From Liolophura sinensis (taxonomy: Eukaryota; Mollusca; Polyplacophora; Chitonida; Chitonidae), in contig NC_088303.1 of the NCBI RefSeq assembly GCF_032854445.1, positions 34,415,501-34,479,500 on the forward strand: DNA of 64,000 nt, in the 5' to 3' direction. A program made the position numbers and the translations under genes. Shown here piece after piece: positions 58,901 to 64,000 of this stretch; the stretch's first letter is position 1, and every line of letters begins with the position of its first letter. The notes below the pieces were generated by a model. The model ran no database searches. It worked only from the letters and a program-made list of their open reading frames with translations, and was not told the origin of the DNA.

Positions 58901-61900
58901 AATCATCTGTTCACGTAATACCGTTCAAATCGGTTATAAAGTTTCTAAAATCTATAAAGTCGGTCGCATTATAACTTTCTAGAACTTTAAAATTAGTTTA
59001 ACTCTATAAATAGTAATGGTAGGAAATGAATATTTACTGGACGGCAAATATCCAAGCTATTCTTGGTAAACACAGAAAATGTGATTTATTTAGCGAATAT
59101 GAATTTTTTGCCAGAAATCTCTACTATAGATTGTCTAAAAAAAGAACAAAAATCAGATCCTAAGAAATCTTTAATCGTTATTAAAGTGGTTCTCTTGGGA
59201 AGCACAGTCCTGTTCTGAAAGAATTCTTAAAGGTTGCTTATGTGTGTTGGCGCTGAGTTTTATCCGGTTAGCATCTAGGAGAGGGGGAGAAAGAAAACGT
59301 GTTTTTGTTTCATGTTACTGTTTTTATGTTATTATTTATTGAATGTGTTGAGAACATTTTAGTAATCGTAGACCAGTGACCTCTAATAAATTACAATTAA
59401 CATCAATGCTTTTCTTAACTAATCCCTACATGAGCCATGGCGTGAGGGGACGCGTAAGTAAGCATTGACATATACACAGTTAGACAAAACCCAAACTGAG
59501 GTTATTTTGGTAAGAAATCATTCGCCAACTAGCTCACTGCCATTGCTGCTTTGTTTATTTATTTATTTCATTTGTGTTTTACGTTATTCTCGAGATTATT
59601 TCACTTATACGACCGCAGCCAGCATTATGGTGCGAGGAAACCGGCAATGCCCTGGGGAAATGCCTCGGTTTTACTCTCTCCTGTAGTCTTGTATATTATT
59701 TATCTATTTATTACTTTCCCCAGGTCTTGGTTCATGACCCACACATATCCCCCAATATACAAAACCAAGGTTTCCTCGTCGGCCCGGGCTCCAAGGTGTC
59801 GGCGTCAACTTCCATCACTAAGGTAACACAGTCAACTGTATACGTCCAGAGTGACGAGCAAGAGTGAGAAACACTGATAGACATGGGCATTAGTTCGTAT
59901 TCTTAACGTTCTTCGTTTCAAACTGAAAAGAAATCGGATTTACTTTTTGGACAAGAATTTACTGTAAACTTGAAAGGAAATATACAAAGGTTCTGTGTAA
60001 ACAAATGCAAATCGTACCTTAAAGACAGGAATATGTCTGAAGTTTCACATCTGCAAACTTCTAGAATGTTGGTACCGTGGCCTATTCCTACGATAATCAA
60101 TACAAATTATGATAGGATGATATTTCTTTCAGGTCAAGTGCTTGCCTGCACCTTACAAAGCAATGGGAGACGAAGAATGCCTGGACACTGAAGCTCCTGA
60201 TTTTGAATCCCCGCTAGACTTCTGTTCCACCTACGACATCCAAGCATGTCACATGGAGTGTGCATCAAAAGCTGCTATTGCCGAATGTGGATGCCAGGAT
60301 GTTTTCGACCATGCGGGTAAGCCTGGCTAGAGATTATATTAAAGTGCTTGGTCGAGACACGCTGAATTTCCAAGACATTTTTTTTAATCCGCGTGACAAA
60401 ATGAGCACAAATTATTAGGTTATTTATTAGGAAATTGCATATCTACATGTTACAAGTTCGGGACATTAGCCTGATTGAAATATTCCTGTATTTTGCATGT
60501 TTTCAGCCAACGTTTCATATTGCAGTATCCGGGAACTCATCAAGTGCTATCGTCCCAGTAAGGGTAAGTTATATGTCGCCATACTCTGGCTTCGAAATTA
60601 TAAATAAAATATCAAAGAATAAGGTGTGGATTAACCTTAAACTTAAAATAAATTAACAATTGCTACATATAATTTCCTTGAAAACACTGACCAGTTCAAA
60701 TGGGACAAGCTGCTTGTAATGGTAATGTAAAAGCCATATTGTAATAATCAGCTACAAATGGGACAAGCTGTTTGTAATGGTGATATTAATGCCATATTGT
60801 AATAATCAGTTCCAAATGGGTCAAGCTGCTTGTAATGGTAATATGAAAGCCATATTGTAATAATCAGCTACAAATGAGACAAGCTGCTTGTAATGGTAAT
60901 ATAAAAGCCATATTGTAATAATCAGCTCCAAATGGGACAAGCTGCTTGTAATGGTGATATAAAAGCCATATTGTAATAATCAGTTCCAAATGGGTCAAGC
61001 TGCTTGTAATGGTAATATGAAAGCCATATTGTAATAATCAGCTACAAATGAGACAAGCTGCTTGTAATGGTAATATAAAAGCCATATTGTAATAATCAGT
61101 TCCAAATGGGTCAAGCTGCTTGTAATGGTAATATGAAAGCCATATTGTAATAATCAGCTACAAATGAGACAAGCTGCTTGTAATGGTAATATAAAAGCCA
61201 TATTGTAATAATCAGCTCCAAATGGGACAAGCTGTTTGTAACGGTAATATGAAAGCCATATTATAATAATCAGCTCCAAATGGGACAAATGATGTTGGTA
61301 ACGATGTTATACAAGAGAATTATTGTTAAATCTAGCTCGCTCAAAATGATGCTAATAAGAGGTAATGGTGCTATAAGAGGTTTATTGTTAATAATAATCC
61401 GTTACAAATGGAAAAAACGGACCGCTTGTAATGGTGATGTAAAAAGTCTATTGTTCTCAGTAACCCGTCCTGAATGGGACAACAAACTTAGGGTAGGCCT
61501 AAATAGTGTTACAGAAAGTCAATTGTTCAGAATAGAGATCTTTAGTTACAAGTTACAAGTTTCGAATAGAGGTCTTTAGTTAGACGTTACAAGTTCAACT
61601 TTGTCACATGTAAGTTCAAATTAGAATAGGTAAACTAATTGTAGTTTCATGTTAGAAGTCACTAGTTACAACTTGTCTAGCAAAAGTCTCTAGTGATCGA
61701 TCCGTTTCGTTTTAAAGAAAGATGCATTTGATGACATGGGTCTTTTTACAGTGAACTTTTAAATGCAGGCTGCACACAGAGTTGTGGCAACTATTTCCTT
61801 GCATGATGATTGTATAAACTTCAATGTAACATGTAACGCCATTACTATGTATTCAAAGAATATCTGATTGTACTACAAGGCTTTCAATGATAAATCAGTG

Positions 61901-63841
61901 AATGACTAGATGAAAATTTTAATCCATCATTTATTTTTTCAACAATATTGCTTTCAGCCAAACATTATCGCTCTGTCAAATCGCAGCAAGATTGTAAATG
62001 TCTGAGACAATGTAACTGGAACCAGTATGACGTCCGCTTGTCTTCGGGCGGTTACCCCATGGAATGCGACATACCGCAGATCATGGAACAGCGAAACATC
62101 AGCAGGGAATATGTATTGTAAGAGCACACTTTAAAAACCAAAATGTTACAAAAATAAATTATGGGAGTCAAACTCGAAGGGCCGAGTGTAAAAGTGTTTT
62201 GCTTGAACCCACTTGCTAACCATTCACTAATAAATCCAGTTCTTCTTTGCCCAGTTGAGTTCGAGCGGTTTGTAAACAAGCGAAATGATGTTGGTTAATG
62301 TGTAAACATCTACGCAAATGCATTTTTCGGTCGTTTTCATGAGTTCAAAAATCCAGTAGTTAAGTATATGGTACAAAATATGACAAATAAAGACATTTTT
62401 TCATTAAACGGACTCGATATCTCTCTAGGATGCCCTTTACGGCAGTTTACTTTTCAGTCGGGAGATAATGCTGTTGACAATAAATGTGTGTTTTGTACAC
62501 AGTAAGAACTACCTATCAGTGAGCGTGTTCTTTGATCAGCTGGTGTTTACCGAGATTGAGCAGGTTCCCTCGTACACAGCCGTGGACATTGTGGGTAAGT
62601 CATGAGTCCTGCCATCGTTATTTTTACCAAACGCAGATTCGCATTCTGTTCTGTTCTGCTTTTACTCGACGACGACAGATGTCAGACACGCCCTGATTGA
62701 TCGATAACGTACCGTTTTAATCAGGATGTATAGATCGCACTTGAGTTCGGGGTGGGTCGACTGGTCAGGTCTTATTCTCCATAAACATCTTTGTTTACGA
62801 AATTTGGTTTTCTATTTGCCCCAGATGTCATATACACGAGCTATTCGTGTGAATACTGAGTGCGCGCACAATAAAAATCTTTTTGCTACAATGAACCGTG
62901 ATTAGCTTCCACTAGTTTCCTCTCAAGAGAGGCATGTTTCTCCCACTGCACTCAATGTTTGTCGGAAATCTGCTCGCTTTCAGATTTTTGGGCGGAAATA
63001 ATGATCCGTTCTTCACATGTTGTGGGAAACCCAATCGGTTGTTCACAAGCTGTGGAAATTCTGGTCTGTTGTTGACAAGTTATTGGTGGTCTGATCGGTT
63101 GTTCACAAGTTGTAGGATTTCTGGACTGTTGTTCGCAAGTTATTGAAAATTTGATCGGCAGCTGACAAGCTGTAGGAATTCTGGTTATTGGTGCTCTGAT
63201 CGGTTGTTCACCAGTTACATAAATCTGGTCGCACAGATATGCCCACCACATTGGTGAACCAAAGACTTTAAAAATGGTACTTCTTGCTGCCTCGCTTGGC
63301 GCTCAGCGCTGAGAGCAAGGAAACATGACTGGTCGGCCCGAAATCGGTGAAATATCAGGTCAAACTTCAGTCGATACACATTTGATGTATGACTTCGACC
63401 CACCCATACCCATAACACTGACATGTGAACAATTCTTGTCTCTGATGATAAACAACAATGAATGTTTACCGAAAACCTAGGAAATTATTAATTAGGGCTG
63501 TGTAAACTAAATACTAGTGCTCATAAATATTTAATGCTCGCGGTCTGAAAGTCTCAGCTTTATAATGCAGTTTATAACGAACTGGCTAAAACGAAGTCAT
63601 AAAGCAGCCATCGAAACACATTCGACTGCCGACATACTTCATAATTTGTTGACGTATTTCACTTTCAGCAAACCTTGGCGGACAGCTGGGAATTTTCCTC
63701 GGCGCCAGTTTCCTCACGCTTACGGAAGTTGTCGAGTATATCGTGGGGACCTTATGCATGGTCTGTTATAAACGCAAGAAAACCCTTGTTCAGAACTGGA
63801 CTGCGGACAACACAGAAAAGAAGCCCGATACAAGCAACTAA
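55878..63841 (+). CDS. DEG/ENaC-family sodium channel subunit (8 coding exons)
   Basis: Trimeric, amiloride-type cation channel subunit of the plasma membrane. Eight exons join to 477 residues plus stop with every junction in frame. Visible landmarks: N-terminal His-Gly gating motif (HG, residues 21-22), TM1 about 36-57, post-TM1 motif LPFPSVTICNSN, a Cys-rich extracellular domain (CHMECASKAAIAECGCQDV; CKCLRQCNW) and TM2 about 422-454. TM2 starts GGQLGIFLGAS, with the GAS selectivity filter at 432-434. Length is typical of ASIC/FaNaC-type subunits. The two adjacent His after TM1 needed for proton gating in ASIC1 align with Pro-Phe here (SYPFYTV). That fits a peptide-gated, bile-acid-type or other non-proton-gated subunit better, which is an inference. 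The ATG has A at -3 and G at +4. Introns hold several minisatellites. Confidence 0.93.
57060..57328 (-). mobile_element. Full-length tRNA-derived SINE, reverse
   Basis: The reverse complement begins GGGCGTCCGTGGCTCAAGTTGTTAGCGCGC, has GTGAGTTCAAGTCCAGC, and ends CTTGAGTACGGCGTACAACACC and the AAAT tail. The best family reference copy in the window. Confidence 0.92.
57412..57976 (+). CDS. DEG/ENaC coding exon 2: TM1 and first extracellular part
   Basis: Large 565-bp exon: TM1 (YFWVVALVCMSVLLVNVVV), SLPFPSVTICNSN, the finger region with FCSWMSDEVNCSEY, and NHGLCYTFNS. Sequons NFS, NCS and NTS. Ends phase 0 at ATCAAG/GTAGGT; this donor border has been amplified in the intron that follows. Confidence 0.95.
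57968..58870 (+). repeat. Array derived from the donor border of DEG/ENaC exon 2
   Basis: The exon ends ATCAAG/GTAGGTTCTTCTGTAGCAG. From 58,225 on, about a dozen copies of ATCAAGGTATGTACCTCTGTAACAG (one reading ATCAAGGTATGTTTTTCTGTAGCAG) follow at 26-36-base spacing, with an 88-base higher-order unit. Each keeps the AAG/GTATGT donor. Confidence 0.88.
59552..59665 (-). mobile_element. SINE, reverse, 3' end
   Basis: GTTTATTTATTTATTTCATTTGTGTTTTACGTTATTCTCGAG... is the inverted tail and core of the main family; ends about 60 bases before the acceptor of channel exon 3. Confidence 0.8.
59724..59822 (+). CDS. DEG/ENaC coding exon 3
   Basis: Reads VLVHDPHISPNIQNQGFLVG and PGSKVSASTSITK, corresponding to the palm segment V.VH......P...G....PG. 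of the family. Phase 0-0; acceptor CCCCAG, donor GTAACA. Confidence 0.92.
60133..60316 (+). CDS. DEG/ENaC coding exon 4: Cys-rich thumb
   Basis: Reads VKCLPAPYKAMGDEECLDTE and CSTYDIQACHMECASKAAIA then ECGCQDVFDHAG. The Y..ACHMEC....ECGC spacing matches the ASIC Y..ACR.DC....NCNC motif. Phase 0 in, 1 out. Confidence 0.94.
60507..60563 (+). CDS. DEG/ENaC coding exon 5
   Basis: Small 57-bp exon reading ANVSYCSIRELIKCYRPSK, equivalent to the family's ..YC......C... segment. Sequon NVS. Phase 1-1; acceptor TTTTCAG, donor GTAAGT. Confidence 0.9.
60690..61290. repeat. 58-bp minisatellite in DEG/ENaC intron
   Basis: About ten units of CAGCTACAAATGGGACAAGC/TGCTTGTAATGGTAATATAAAAGCCATATTGTAATAAT, with diverged units continuing to about 61,490. 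Confidence 0.94.
61958..62117 (+). CDS. DEG/ENaC coding exon 6
   Basis: Reads SQQDCKCLRQCNWNQYDVRL, GGYPMECDIPQIM and RNISREYV. C.CL..C....Y is the conserved motif of the lower palm. Phase 1 in, 2 out; donor GTAAGA at 62118. Confidence 0.93.
62503..62594 (+). CDS. DEG/ENaC coding exon 7: pre-TM2
   Basis: Reads KNYLSVSVFFDQLVFTEIEQ and VPSYTAVDIVG, the strand before TM2 (compare ILVLDIFFE.L.YETIEQ). Phase 2 in, 1 out; acceptor TACACAG, donor GTAAGT. Confidence 0.94.
62990..63215. repeat. 30-bp minisatellite in DEG/ENaC intron
   Basis: About seven degenerate units of TGATCGGTTGTTCACAAGTT/GTAGGATTTC, alternating in a 60-base superunit. The reverse strand remains open across it by chance of unit length. 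Confidence 0.85.
63255..63445 (+). mobile_element. Second-family SINE fragment
   Basis: AAGACTTTAAAAATGGTACTTCTTGCTGCCTCGCTTGGCGCTCAG...GACTGGTCGGCCCG matches the body of the 33,888 element (AAGACCTTAAAAGAGGAAGTTGTAGCTTCCTTGCTTGGCACTCAG). Confidence 0.7.
63669..63841 (+). CDS. DEG/ENaC coding exon 8: TM2 and C-terminus
   Basis: Reads NLGGQLGIFLGASFLTLTEV then VEYIVGTLCMVCYKRKK, and ends after a hydrophilic tail (PDTSN) at TAA 63839-63841. It contains the selectivity filter GAS. The cytosolic tail is short, about 20 residues. Confidence 0.96.
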
Positions 63842-64000
63842 ACCTATACTTCCAAATTTACGGAAATGGAGCTTGATGCCACAAGCCATGCTTATTCCAG
63901 CGTTGTGCTTGTGCAATACATATAATAAGTAGAATAATATCAGTCTCATGACAAAATGTGTTTTACGTAGGCCTGCATTGATGCTTCGATGAAATTTATA
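63842..64000 (+). other. Start of DEG/ENaC 3' untranslated region
   Basis: No AATAAA is present before the window ends, so the transcript probably extends past it. Confidence 0.5.

Noticed and set aside
62952-63251. Reverse-strand 99-codon frame with repeated TCEQPI-like motif
   Set aside because: Translation of the 30-bp minisatellite in a channel intron.

Overview
The window is animal nuclear DNA: AT-rich introns with GT..AG borders, interspersed tRNA-derived SINEs, DNA-transposon remnants and many minisatellites. The dominant SINE ends in a conserved block (TTGAGTACGGCGTAAAACACC) followed by an (AAAT)n tail. That tail, the intron-rich perlecan gene and the channel type point to a marine lophotrochozoan such as a mollusc or brachiopod. 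The taxon is an inference.

From 1 to 47,488 (+ strand) lies the 3' two thirds of a perlecan (HSPG2/trol/unc-52 type) basement-membrane proteoglycan gene. Forty exons can be placed. They give, in order, the end of a laminin IV-A domain, laminin-type EGF repeats, 12 immunoglobulin repeats, and the endorepellin region (LG1-EGF-EGF-LG2-EGF-EGF-LG3) with a stop at 47,486-47,488. The exons join to 2,006 residues if one apparent extra base in the LG3 exon at 45,078-45,162 is ignored. As given, that base makes a premature stop. A 78-bp, phase-symmetric candidate cassette exon (38,029-38,106) would insert a Tyr/Asn/Arg-rich loop into LG2. Perlecan 5' exons lie outside the window.

From about 49.7 to 55.2 kb is an intergenic region holding SINE copies, a 33-bp and a 27-bp minisatellite, and a long (TA)n tract. 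From 55.26 kb a second + strand gene starts with a TATA promoter flanked by CACGTG boxes, then a probable non-coding first exon. Eight coding exons (55,878-63,841) follow and encode a complete 477-residue DEG/ENaC channel subunit. It has the N-terminal His-Gly motif, two membrane segments, a Cys-rich extracellular domain and a GAS selectivity filter. It lacks the paired His of proton-gated ASICs.

The least expected pattern is that tandem repeats repeatedly sit on exon edges. At least seven arrays or duplications in both genes copy a splice donor or acceptor (10.4, 13.3, 19.6, 20.3, 44.5, 46.5 and 58 kb), and another copies part of an EGF exon (43.3 kb). They leave rows of decoy splice sites next to real ones.
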